Below, in pieces: positions 17,274 to 24,562 of a stretch of DNA of 43,416 nt; positions within the stretch are counted from its first letter, which is position 1; each line of letters starts with the position of its first letter. Origin of the DNA: Nitrospira sp. UBA2083. Its GTDB lineage: Bacteria; Nitrospirota; Nitrospiria; Nitrospirales; Nitrospiraceae. The notes under the pieces were generated by a model, which was given only the letters and a program-made list of their open reading frames with translations, was not told where the DNA came from and did not search any database. Location: the NCBI GenBank assembly GCA_002331625.1, contig DCZN01000065.1, forward strand, positions 84,920 through 128,335, given 5' to 3'. The position numbers and the translations under genes are program-made.

Positions 17274-17758
17274 CTTGCCGAGGAACCGGGCAGCGGAGAA
17301 AACAGGCGTTGGTCGGTGTCGGGAGGCTTCGGCGTCACTCCATCTGCCGGAAGCGAAGCCGCATTCACCTTCTTGAGATCGAGATGGGCATGCCAAATGA
17401 ACTCTCGCTCAAACCATTGGCCGCGCACGCTCTGATCGCGTAGTTGAACACGAATCTCATAGATCTGGCCGTCGACGTGCTTGACTCGCCACTCCCCAAG
17501 CCGAACCCCCTGCCCACGCTCCTTCATCGCACGAACATGCTCGTTCATCGCCTGTAAGATCGTCGGAAATCCGATCGCAGGATGGTTCTGTACCAAGCTC
17601 AAGGCCTCCACCTCGCGCTCGTTCTTGACGCTCGTGCCCGTGGTCGATGGGAGCGTCGTCCAGCCATAGTACAGTACACCCACGAGCAACAGCGTGATGC
17701 CGGCAGCCTGAATGATTCTCGGGGTGAACGATTGAGAAGTGGTTCTGCAGTCAGCCAT
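17270..17758 (-). CDS. Single-pass membrane protein of unknown function
   Basis: The protein has 162 residues from ATG 17758 (MADCRTTSQSF); the frame opens 18 codons further upstream, but that part looks less natural. One transmembrane segment (IIQAAGITLLLVGVLYYGWTT) lies near the N-terminus, with the remaining about 125 residues predicted outside the membrane. The soluble part has a beta-rich stretch (GEWRVKHVDGQIYEIRVQLRD, WFEREFIWHAHLDL). I do not recognise the family. Its end overlaps the end of the Rieske gene by 4 nt, convergently. Confidence 0.65.
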   Translation of the reverse strand: MADCRTTSQSFTPRIIQAAGITLLLVGVLYYGWTTLPSTTGTSVKNEREVEALSLVQNHPAIGFPTILQAMNEHVRAMKERGQGVRLGEWRVKHVDGQIYEIRVQLRDQSVRGQWFEREFIWHAHLDLKKVNAASLPADGVTPKPPDTDQRLFSPLPGSSAS

Positions 17759-17937
17759 GCTGTGAGTTGTCACCGTACAATTACTGTCAATATTCCACCA
17801 GGATGGTGGCATCTTAGGAAGCGGGTCAATTCCTTGTCAATGTCCAGAGGCACGAACAGCCGCTTGTCTGGTGAAAAGCCGGTATGTTACAAGTACGAGT
17901 GGCTTTACGATTGTTGCGCGCGTTATGAGTAGGGTGC

Positions 17938-18381
17938 ATGAAGTTCTTTTTGTACGGTGACCTCCTCAATCCCTCACAACTCAACCGGCGGGCTCCAGAA
18001 CACAGATTTCTGCACCGAGCGACCTTGTCAGACCATACGATTCGGTTCTGCCGATGGTCAGCACAATGGCGGTGCGGGCTCGCCAGTATCGTACCGTCGC
18101 CAGGCGAAACGGCCTGGGGCGGGGTATTTGAGCTGACAGACGAAGACGTGAAGATGATGGATCAGTTTGAGCAGGATGTCCCGCAGGGAGCCTATCGTCA
18201 TCTTCAAGTGACCGTCTCGACCGAGAGCGGGGAAAAGGAACTTGTGACCACCTACGCGGCCAACCCGATCGGCAAATTCAAACCCAAAGACCACTATTTA
18301 GATTGGGTCCTGAAGGGACTCAAACAGTGGGAGTTCCCCGAGGACGTGATTCACCAATGGGAGTCGTACCGGCCGAGATGA
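17938..18381 (+). CDS. Gamma-glutamylcyclotransferase-fold (AIG2-like) protein
   Basis: The protein has 147 residues. The start MKFFLYGDLLNPSQL matches the YGSLxxP substrate loop of the GGCT fold (here YGDLLNP). The middle (GGVFELTDEDVKMMDQFEQDVPQGAYRHLQVTV) is the usual region holding the catalytic Glu, and VTTYAAN and YLDWVLKGLKQW complete the fold. Relatives cleave gamma-glutamyl dipeptides or amines, releasing 5-oxoproline; many bacterial members are uncharacterised. It is a stand-alone gene. Confidence 0.8.
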   Translation: MKFFLYGDLLNPSQLNRRAPEHRFLHRATLSDHTIRFCRWSAQWRCGLASIVPSPGETAWGGVFELTDEDVKMMDQFEQDVPQGAYRHLQVTVSTESGEKELVTTYAANPIGKFKPKDHYLDWVLKGLKQWEFPEDVIHQWESYRPR

Positions 18382-18443
18382 TGCTGGATTTCACAACCGA
18401 GTATAGGTTTCAGCGAGCAACGACGAATGGATGTTATTTCCGA

Positions 18444-18478
18444 GCCGACGGCTGATTGCTGACAGCTGCTTGCTTTAT
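18444..18478 (+). repeat. Degenerate heptanucleotide array upstream of the ferredoxin gene
   Basis: Five consecutive 7-nt units start with GCy: GCCGACG at 18444, GCTGATT at 18451, GCTGACA at 18458, then GCTGCTT and GCTTTAT. The array ends 15 nt before the ferredoxin start codon, so it may lie in its 5' leader. Confidence 0.6.
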
Positions 18479-18493
18479 TTCATTGAGGAGACT

Positions 18494-18820
18494 ATGCCAA
18501 AACCCAAATATCATATCCTCGTCTGCACTAACTCACGTCCTCCTGGCCACCCCAAACCTTCATGTGGGTCGGCAGGCGCTGCGCAGCTACTCATGGCATT
18601 CAATATGGGACTGATGCAGCGATCGGTCCCACCGGGACAGGTGCTGGTGAGCGCCACAGGTTGTCTTGGTCCTTGTGAGCAAGGGCCAACGGTCGTCGTC
18701 TATCCCGACAATATCTGGTATTCCAAGGTCACCGAGGTGGATGTCGCCACGATCCTTGATGAACATGTTGCAAAAGGCACGCCGGCCTCGAAGCTGAATC
18801 CGGACGCTGTGTGGAAATAA
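18494..18820 (+). CDS. Thioredoxin-like [2Fe-2S] ferredoxin
   Basis: The protein has 108 residues from ATG 18494, with GAGGAG only 3 nt upstream, a tight spacing. Four cysteines (Cys11, Cys24, Cys57, Cys61) in the pattern C-x12-C ... CLGPC match the thioredoxin-like ferredoxin family (NuoE-type, 2Fe-2S). The remainder (GPTVVVYPDNIWYSKVTEVDVATILDEHV) is typical of the family. It is a cytosolic electron carrier of unknown partner. The preceding 60 nt holds a heptanucleotide array; a 13-bp inverted repeat follows the gene. Confidence 0.92.
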   Translation: MPKPKYHILVCTNSRPPGHPKPSCGSAGAAQLLMAFNMGLMQRSVPPGQVLVSATGCLGPCEQGPTVVVYPDNIWYSKVTEVDVATILDEHVAKGTPASKLNPDAVWK

Positions 18821-18830
18821 CCGTCGACAG

Positions 18831-18870
18831 CCGATCAACGTGACAGCACTTGATCGTTCACGTTGATCGG
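18831..18870. repeat. Perfect 13-bp inverted repeat between ferredoxin and moaB
   Basis: CCGATCAACGTGA (18831-18843) and TCACGTTGATCGG (18858-18870) are perfect reverse complements with a 14-nt loop. No T-tract follows on either side, so it is not a standard intrinsic terminator. It starts 11 nt after the ferredoxin stop and ends 21 nt before moaB. Confidence 0.85.
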
Positions 18871-18891
18871 TGATAGCGTGTCTCACGACAC

Positions 18892-19404
18892 ATGAGCACA
18901 TCTACCCCTCACGAGCACAAAGCCCATGCACCCAGTACCATCGGGTGCATGGTCATTACCTGTAGTGATACCCGTACGCCCGAAACCGACACAAGCGGTC
19001 AGCTGATTCGCAAGCTTTTAGAAGAGCGCGACCATACGGTGGTCGGCTACCATCTCGTGAAGGACGACCCCGCACAGATCCAACTGTGGATCGCGCGAGG
19101 CACGGTCAACGAAGCGGTGCAGGCCATCATCATCAATGGCGGCACCGGCATTTCCCGACGAGATTCAACGTTTGAGGCGGTGGACGAGATGTTGGAAAAG
19201 CGGCTCGCGGGATTCGGTGAAATCTTTCGGTTACTGACCTATCAAGAGATTGGTTCACCAGCAATCATGAGCCGGGCAACTGCCGGTGTGATCAAAGGCC
19301 GCGTCCTCTTTTCCACTCCCGGCTCAGAAAATGCGGTGCGACTGGCAATGAACAAGCTTATTCTTCCAGAACTCGGCCATCTGGTCCAGCAACTCTCCAA
19401 ATAA
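18892..19404 (+). CDS. moaB: MoaB/Mog-family molybdenum cofactor protein
   Basis: The protein has 170 residues, the family length. Diagnostic is the molybdopterin-binding INGGTGISRRDSTFEAV segment, preceded by MVITCSDTRTPETDTSGQ and followed by LTYQEIGSPAIMSRATAGV and VLFSTPGSENAVRLAM. MoaB/Mog proteins adenylylate molybdopterin before molybdate or tungstate insertion. Molybdenum enzymes include nitrite oxidoreductase, formate dehydrogenase and nitrate reductase, which would fit a nitrite oxidiser; no such enzyme is in the window. Confidence 0.93.
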   Translation: MSTSTPHEHKAHAPSTIGCMVITCSDTRTPETDTSGQLIRKLLEERDHTVVGYHLVKDDPAQIQLWIARGTVNEAVQAIIINGGTGISRRDSTFEAVDEMLEKRLAGFGEIFRLLTYQEIGSPAIMSRATAGVIKGRVLFSTPGSENAVRLAMNKLILPELGHLVQQLSK

Positions 19405-19406
19405 CA

Positions 19407-19479
19407 GTAAAGGGTAAATGGTTAGGGGTTAGGGGATCAACGCAAACCTTGGTACACTCTTTCCCCTTCACCCCTCACC
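19407..19479. repeat. Converging heptanucleotide arrays between moaB and the CBS gene
   Basis: On the plus strand, 7-nt units run from 19407: GTAAAGG, GTAAATG, then GTTAGGG twice (to 19434). On the right, from 19459, the units CTTTCCC, CTTCACC and CCTCACC have the same period and read as G-rich units on the minus strand. The two arrays face each other in the convergent gap and could pair imperfectly, so a bidirectional terminator is possible. Confidence 0.6.
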
Positions 19480-19483
19480 GTTT

Positions 19484-19918
19484 CTAGTCCTGCGAGATCT
19501 TCGGTTCAGAATAGCCTGTGTCCAGCGCAATCTTTGACTGTGCATATCGTTTATAGAACGACAAGATGTCGCGCACAGAGACCACCCCCGTGATCTCGCC
19601 GTTCTTGGTCACGCCGAGATGCCGTACACCCAGATCAGCCATCATGGCTTGCGCATCATCCACCGATTGGCTGCCTTCGATCGTGCAAATCGGAGCCGTC
19701 ATGATTTTCTCGATCGTTAATTTGCCCAGCGGCTTTCCCGTGGCCACCCCCCGTCGCACGATGTCGGTATCGGTCACAATTCCGACCAATTGTTTCCCCT
19801 TCTTCACCAACAGCGATCCCACCCGTGCCTGACGCATCGTTTTAGCCACACTGGCAATTGAGGCCTTGGGACCGACCGACTTGGGACGTTTCGTCATGAT
19901 CTGTGCGACAGTAGACAT
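19484..19918 (-). CDS. Tandem CBS-domain protein
   Basis: The protein has 144 residues; AAAGGAGGAAGCC gives a very strong ribosome-binding site. Two CBS domains are clear: residues about 5-60 (VAQIMTKRPKSVGPKASIASVAKTM, LVGIVTDTDIVRRGV) and about 68-125 (IEKIMTAPICTIEGSQSVDDAQAMM, GEITGVVSVRDILSFY). CBS pairs bind adenosyl compounds such as AMP, ATP or SAM and work as energy or ligand sensors. There is no attached enzyme domain, so it may regulate a separate partner; which one is unknown. Confidence 0.93.
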   Translation of the reverse strand: MSTVAQIMTKRPKSVGPKASIASVAKTMRQARVGSLLVKKGKQLVGIVTDTDIVRRGVATGKPLGKLTIEKIMTAPICTIEGSQSVDDAQAMMADLGVRHLGVTKNGEITGVVSVRDILSFYKRYAQSKIALDTGYSEPKISQD

Positions 19919-20052
19919 GGCTTCCTCCTTTACGTTGGGGATTCACTTCTGCGAAAGAACGCCGGCCACGCTCACTTAGCTTGGATACAGGGTATCACAG
20001 AACGGTGGAGGGCCTCAAAATGTGACGTGATAAGCACCGCGCGATTGAATCC

Positions 20053-21081
20053 TCAACAGGTCAGCACGATCTTCCCAAAGAATCGTCTGCTGGCCATCAA
20101 TTCCTGGGCTGTGCGTGCTTCCTGGAGAGGAAATGTGCGATCGAGCACAGCCACCAGCCGTTTCTGACCGACCAGTTCTGCTGCTTTCATCAGTTCCGCC
20201 CGCGTCCCCATATAGGAACCTTTGATCGTCAATTGGCGGGAAAATACCGATCGTAGGTTGAGCGTGATCTCTGCGCCGGTCGTCGCGCCACAGGTGATCA
20301 AGCGCCCGCCTTTCGCGAGAGATTCGACACAGGTCTCCCAGACCTCCGGCCCGATGTGTTCGATCACCACGTCGACGCCTCGGCCTTCCGTGAGGAGCTT
20401 GACTCGCTCCGCCACATTCTCCTTCGCATGGTTGATCACGGCGTCGGCACCCAGGATCACGGCCTTGGGGATCTTGTCATCAGAACCGACCGTGGTCATC
20501 ACGCGAGCACCGGCCAGCTTCGCCAGCTGAACAGCCATCATCCCGACGCCACTTCCTGCGCCCATGACAAGGACCGTTTCGCCGTACTGTAACCCCGCCA
20601 GCGCAAACAGCATGTGCGACGCGGTGACGGAGACGAGTGGAAAGGCGGCAGCCTGCTCGAATACGACATGCTCCGGTATCGGCAGTACATTCCGATATGG
20701 GACTTTCACGTACTCCGCATAGCCGCCATGCACCTTGGCTCCCAGGAGATGATAGGTCCGACACATATTGTCCCGCCCAGCCAGACAAAACTCGCAATTC
20801 CAGCAACTGATCCCGGGCGACAGGAAGACGCGATCTCCCACGGTCACACGTTCAACTTGACCGCCAACCTCTTCTACCAGACCCGCCACATCCGCTCCTA
20901 AAATATGGGGGAACGGAATGGAATAGGCAGGACTCCCCTGCCTGACCCAAATATCAAGATGGTTCAACGCGCAAGCCTTGACCCGAATCAGGACCTCCTC
21001 GGGGCCAACCTGCGGAACCGGCCACTCTTCATACAAGAGCTTTTCCGGTCCACCATGTTCCCGAAACAACACCGCCTTCAT
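20053..21081 (-). CDS. Zinc-dependent alcohol dehydrogenase / quinone oxidoreductase family protein
   Basis: The protein has 342 residues; TTGGAG precedes ATG 21081. It is a medium-chain dehydrogenase/reductase: an N-terminal GroES-like domain (LGADVAGLVEEVG, VGDRVFLSPG), the four-Cys structural zinc loop CWNCEFC...C (about 97-111), and a Rossmann domain (VLVMGAGSGVGMMAVQLAKLAGARVMTT, about 168-195). The C-terminal part has GGRLITCGATTGAEI and SYMGTRAELMKA. The substrate cannot be told; zinc-containing quinone oxidoreductase-like or alcohol dehydrogenase activity is the general expectation. It is 69 nt downstream of phzF on the same strand, with a heptad array and hairpin in the gap. Confidence 0.9.
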   Translation of the reverse strand: MKAVLFREHGGPEKLLYEEWPVPQVGPEEVLIRVKACALNHLDIWVRQGSPAYSIPFPHILGADVAGLVEEVGGQVERVTVGDRVFLSPGISCWNCEFCLAGRDNMCRTYHLLGAKVHGGYAEYVKVPYRNVLPIPEHVVFEQAAAFPLVSVTASHMLFALAGLQYGETVLVMGAGSGVGMMAVQLAKLAGARVMTTVGSDDKIPKAVILGADAVINHAKENVAERVKLLTEGRGVDVVIEHIGPEVWETCVESLAKGGRLITCGATTGAEITLNLRSVFSRQLTIKGSYMGTRAELMKAAELVGQKRLVAVLDRTFPLQEARTAQELMASRRFFGKIVLTC

Positions 21082-21094
21082 ACGACTCCAATAT

Positions 21095-21150
21095 TCTTAG
21101 GTGCTGAGTGTTACGTTTTGAATTGTTTCAAAACACTCCCAACTCACAAC
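21095..21150. repeat. Heptanucleotide array centred on a perfect hairpin between phzF and the dehydrogenase gene
   Basis: Eight 7-nt units fill the 69-nt gap, for example TCTTAGG and TGCTGAG on the left and TCCCAAC and TCACAAC on the right, the right half being roughly the inverse of the left. At the centre GTTTTGAA (21115-21122), a 4-nt loop TTGT and TTCAAAAC (21127-21134) form a perfect 8-bp hairpin. Outer GAGTG/CACTC can extend the stem past a 5-nt bulge. Confidence 0.65.
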
Positions 21151-22080
21151 TTAAAATCTTAATACCCCTTCCACCACCATCACACAATGCCCACCGACTT
21201 GTACTCCTTGGATGACGTCGTCATCCGATTCCACCTGGACAAGAATCCGTGAGGGCCGATCAATCTCGTAGCCTTGCTCGACGAGAATCTCCGTCGTGGG
21301 TCCCACCTCAACGATCCCATGGTGGACCAAGTAGGCCCCCAACGCACCAGCAGCACTCCCTGTCGCAGGATCCTCCAAGATCCCAATCTTTGGCGCAAAC
21401 ATCCGCGCATGAACTGAGGTGAACGATTCGACCGTCACCGTCGTGAAAACCATGATGCCGTTGGCGCCAAATCGTTCACAGACAGCGGTGATAGCGGATG
21501 CGTCAGGAATGATCGATCGCACAGCCGTGAGAGTCCGCACCGGCACGATCAAAACCGGCAGGCCCGTGGAGACGACCTGAAGTTCCCACTTGGTTTCGAC
21601 AACGCCGGGTTTCGGTAAGCCGAGAGCCCGACCAACCGAATACACCTCATCAATTGTCTGAATGGGATCGAGAAACTCGGGCTTTGGTTGAGACATGACG
21701 ACCCGCACGACACGACCCTGTTCCGCATGCAATTCAACCGCAAACAGGCCGATATTACATTCCTGTGTGACATGCGTAACCGGCTCCTGAATAGCAATCC
21801 TCCCGAGCTGGGCCAGTACATAAAATGTCCCCAGCACCGGATGCCCGGCAAAGGGAATTTCCTGAGTCGGAGTAAAAATCCGCAACCGAGCCACTGCGGC
21901 AGGATCGGTCGGTTGAAAAACGAACACGGTCTCGGACAGGTTCATCTCCCGTGCAATCTGTTGCAGCTCGTCGTCCGTGAGTCCATCCGCGTCAGGAAAG
22001 ACAGCGACAGGATTGCCACCGAACGGTTGAGAGGTAAAGACATCAGCTTGATAGAATTTTAGAGACCGTTGTTCACCCAT
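21151..22080 (-). CDS. PhzF-family isomerase-like protein
   Basis: The protein has 309 residues from ATG 22080, preceded by AGGAGTGACC; an open stretch upstream is not needed. The family fold is a diaminopimelate epimerase-like double barrel. The first half has FYQADVFTSQPFGGNPVAVFPDADGL and the catalytic Glu in MNLSETVFV; the second has EDPATGSAAGALGAYLVHHG, the other signature. The IPFAGHPVLGTFYVL motif is also typical. PhzF itself isomerises a phenazine precursor, but most members have unknown substrates, and no phenazine genes are near. Confidence 0.92.
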   Translation of the reverse strand: MGEQRSLKFYQADVFTSQPFGGNPVAVFPDADGLTDDELQQIAREMNLSETVFVFQPTDPAAVARLRIFTPTQEIPFAGHPVLGTFYVLAQLGRIAIQEPVTHVTQECNIGLFAVELHAEQGRVVRVVMSQPKPEFLDPIQTIDEVYSVGRALGLPKPGVVETKWELQVVSTGLPVLIVPVRTLTAVRSIIPDASAITAVCERFGANGIMVFTTVTVESFTSVHARMFAPKIGILEDPATGSAAGALGAYLVHHGIVEVGPTTEILVEQGYEIDRPSRILVQVESDDDVIQGVQVGGHCVMVVEGVLRF

Positions 22081-22185
22081 GGTCACTCCTGAGCGCGCTT
22101 GGATAATGCTTGAAAATCGATTCCCGTCGTGGGACAAGAACCATCGTCATTTGACAGGTCGCACCCTCTTTGAGAGACTTCACCT

Positions 22186-22452
22186 ATGGACCACATCACG
22201 GAGCAGGATATCGCCCATGCGTTGGACATTCTGGACCTCACGCTTCCCATCACCACCGAACATCTAGAACGGGCGAAACGCGTCCAGCTTTACAACTGGA
22301 ATCCGACGCGCTATGCCGCTCTTACCAACAATCCAAAACAATACATGCAGCAGTTTCGGAAGGCTGAAGAGATGACGCGGACCGTTGAAGCAGCCTACGC
22401 GTTACTGACGGCTGTCCTCATCCCGGATCCGGAAGGCTCAAACCACGGTTGA
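22186..22452 (+). CDS. Small degenerate J-domain-like protein
   Basis: The protein has 88 residues. Its layout follows a J-domain: an initial LDILDLTLPITTEHLERAKRV (helix I-II region), then NWNPTRY (37-43) at the position of the HPD loop, then a long helix (about 57-77) ending VEAAYALLTA, like the AYE-L end of DnaJ domains. HPD, which is needed to trigger DnaK ATPase, is replaced by NPT, so it should not be a standard co-chaperone. The gene stands alone on the plus strand, divergent from phzF and convergent with the second radical SAM gene. Assignment is by eye from motif spacing, so moderate. Confidence 0.6.
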   Translation: MDHITEQDIAHALDILDLTLPITTEHLERAKRVQLYNWNPTRYAALTNNPKQYMQQFRKAEEMTRTVEAAYALLTAVLIPDPEGSNHG

Positions 22453-22502
22453 AGATTGCGATAAGCTGCTGCACACGCCATGAGAGCAGCCCTCGGCCTT
22501 CC

Positions 22503-24455
22503 TCATTCGACATCGTGACTCGTAACCCGCGACATCCCATCATCACCGAACGACTGTGCGACCGGCCAGGTAATCAAGCCGGAGACACTGTCCGCTGATC
22601 CCACCGGCTGCGGCTGCTGCGCATAGATCTGCGGCAACTGGTTCGTCCCAAATTTTGAAATGTACAGGAAGACATGTTCGCGCGAATTGACCCGCACGGC
22701 CCAAGGGTGAAAATCGCGCTTATAGAATTCTTCGCACAGTTGCATCGCCTCGAGACAAGACAACGTGCTGGGATCATTTAACGTATAGTAGTAGTCGAGC
22801 GGCAAATCATACTCTTCCTGCTTGTGAATCGTGATACCAAATCGTTCAGGGTGACGCACCATCGGCGTATGCCGGTAGGCCACGAAGTAGAACAATTCCA
22901 ACGAGTGAATCACCGGCTGGTTGTCCAGAACGAACTGCCGGGTTTCCATCGCTTCGTCGAATGTTTCACCCGGGAACCCATAGAACGCCATCACATGGTT
23001 CCAAATCCCTGATTTCGCTGCCATCTGAAGATTACGCTGGATCACGCTCTTCTTGGCATGCTTGTCCATAAGGTTCAACACCCGCTCGTTCGCCGACTCC
23101 ATCCCATAATAGAGCGTGCAGCAACCGGCCTTCGCGGCAAGATCCCAGGTCGCCTGATCTTGCAAGGTCTCTTCAAACCGAATGAGCGTCGTCCACTTAA
23201 TCCCAACGTCTTGATCGACCAACAGCTGAGAGATCTTCTTGAACAGCGCCGGGGGATAAGACTCATCACTGAACAAGAAGTGTCGGCACTGGTACTTATC
23301 CCGTAGCGCCTTGATCTGATCCACCACCAGCTGAGCCGGCATTCCCCGATATTGATCGAAATAGCCTTGGCCATGGTCGCAGAACGTGCAGCGCCCCCAG
23401 TAACACCCTCGTGTGGCGAGATAGGGAATGATCAGCTCAGGGACAAAGTACCGATCCAGCGGCATCCCATCAAAGTCCGGGAGAGGCAGCGCCGTGGTTT
23501 TCTCGGTATAGACTTCAGGATTGCGGTGAAGACCGGATGCATCCCGGTAGATTAAGTTGGGTACGGAGGCGAGAGGTCTCTGTCCATTCAATGCCTCAAT
23601 GAGCCAGAGCAGCGCATGCTCACCCTCATAGAGAATGGCCGAGTCAAAGACCTCCGTAAAAAATCGCTCGTGATACACCAGGTCTTCATGCAATCGAGTA
23701 ATCACATTGCCACCCACCACAAGATGGATCTGCGGAAATGTCTCCTTGATCATCTTGGCGAACGTCAGGCCGGCCAGCAGTTGCATTTGTGTCCCAATAG
23801 AAATGCCGACCACGTCCGGCTGTTCCTTCGCGACCTCCGGCATGACCAACTGATTGCACAGATCTCTATAGACGTTCACCTGCTCATCCTCTAAACAGGC
23901 GAACACTTCCTTCGAGACACCAGGTCGATAGCCGAGGTTACTTTCCATTGGATAAAAGACGAGTGAGGCGGGATAGTAAGCAGCAGAGATATAGGCCATC
24001 GTCTCGCGAAAGGTATTGAGGGCTCCTTCCAATAACTCGGCCTGATAGAATCGTTCGCCACGCACAATCAGCTTGGCATCTTCGGCTCGACTCGCAAGAT
24101 CGAACACGTCACGTTCACAGGCCTGCTCGACGACGGCCAGCTGATTCATCTCCCGATCGCTCAGGGCACCGGCCCTCTCCTTCTCGTGCAAAAGCTTAAG
24201 GTGCATGCCCAACCTGGCCTTCACCCAGATCAGGAACTCCATGCTGAAGAAGTGGTCCCACATCCCGATATTGATATCGCGTTGGATGACGGTATGCCCT
24301 GCTTCACGCAGCACAGCAGCCAGAGACGGCAAGGCGAGGTACGGTGCCGTCGGCACCCACTCCGGTGGGAACAGGAGCATGACCTTAGACTGCTTCCGAT
24401 CTTCTTTCTTGATCGGAACCAAGCCATCGATTTGAACAAGTTCGTTAGCACTCAT
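22503..24455 (-). CDS. B12-binding radical SAM protein (copy 2)
   Basis: The protein has 650 residues from ATG 24455; a GTG at 24476 would add 7 codons. Residues about 25-65 (VMLLFPPEWVPTAPYLALPSLAAVLREAGHTVIQRDIN) and 210-290 (DVVGISIGTQMQ, IHLVVGGNVITRL) form a cobalamin-binding-type domain. The radical SAM cluster motif is CYWGRCTFC (Cys351, 356, 359), spaced CX4CX2C rather than the usual CX3CX2C, followed by a long SAM barrel with FSDESYPPALFKKIS and YGMESANERVLNLMDKHAKK. The C-terminus has a YDLPLDYYYTLNDPS segment. Such enzymes do methylations, ring contractions and other radical steps; the substrate is unknown. Its upstream neighbour on the same strand is a clear paralogue. The last codons overlap a heptanucleotide array. 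Confidence 0.88.
   Translation of the reverse strand: MSANELVQIDGLVPIKKEDRKQSKVMLLFPPEWVPTAPYLALPSLAAVLREAGHTVIQRDINIGMWDHFFSMEFLIWVKARLGMHLKLLHEKERAGALSDREMNQLAVVEQACERDVFDLASRAEDAKLIVRGERFYQAELLEGALNTFRETMAYISAAYYPASLVFYPMESNLGYRPGVSKEVFACLEDEQVNVYRDLCNQLVMPEVAKEQPDVVGISIGTQMQLLAGLTFAKMIKETFPQIHLVVGGNVITRLHEDLVYHERFFTEVFDSAILYEGEHALLWLIEALNGQRPLASVPNLIYRDASGLHRNPEVYTEKTTALPLPDFDGMPLDRYFVPELIIPYLATRGCYWGRCTFCDHGQGYFDQYRGMPAQLVVDQIKALRDKYQCRHFLFSDESYPPALFKKISQLLVDQDVGIKWTTLIRFEETLQDQATWDLAAKAGCCTLYYGMESANERVLNLMDKHAKKSVIQRNLQMAAKSGIWNHVMAFYGFPGETFDEAMETRQFVLDNQPVIHSLELFYFVAYRHTPMVRHPERFGITIHKQEEYDLPLDYYYTLNDPSTLSCLEAMQLCEEFYKRDFHPWAVRVNSREHVFLYISKFGTNQLPQIYAQQPQPVGSADSVSGLITWPVAQSFGDDGMSRVTSHDVE
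22506..22533. repeat. Heptanucleotide array overlapping the 3' end of the radical SAM gene
   Basis: Four 7-nt units occur on the plus strand from 22506: TTCGACA, TCGTGAC, TCGTAAC and CCGCGAC. They lie inside the last codons of the minus-strand radical SAM gene, right up to its stop at 22503, and encode the tail residues RVTSHDVE. Confidence 0.55.
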
Positions 24456-24477
24456 GGTTTGTCGTTCGAGTTGCACT

Positions 24478-24552
24478 GGCTGACAAGCTGACAGGATTCA
24501 GGCCGACCTCGGGGAGACACTTGTTAGCTTGCGACTTGTCAGCCTGTTAGCC
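24478..24552. repeat. Octamer/heptamer arrays in inverted orientation between the two radical SAM genes
   Basis: GCTGACA occurs at 24479 and 24487 (8-nt period). On the right, units CTTGTTAG (24520), CTTGCGA, CTTGTCAG (24535) and CCTGTTAG follow with 7-8 nt period. GGCTGACAAG (24478-24487) and CTTGTCAGCC (24535-24544) are a perfect 10-bp inverted repeat. The array fills most of the spacer between the paralogues and abuts the alternative GTG start of copy 2. Confidence 0.6.
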
Positions 24553-24562
24553 AATCCACATG

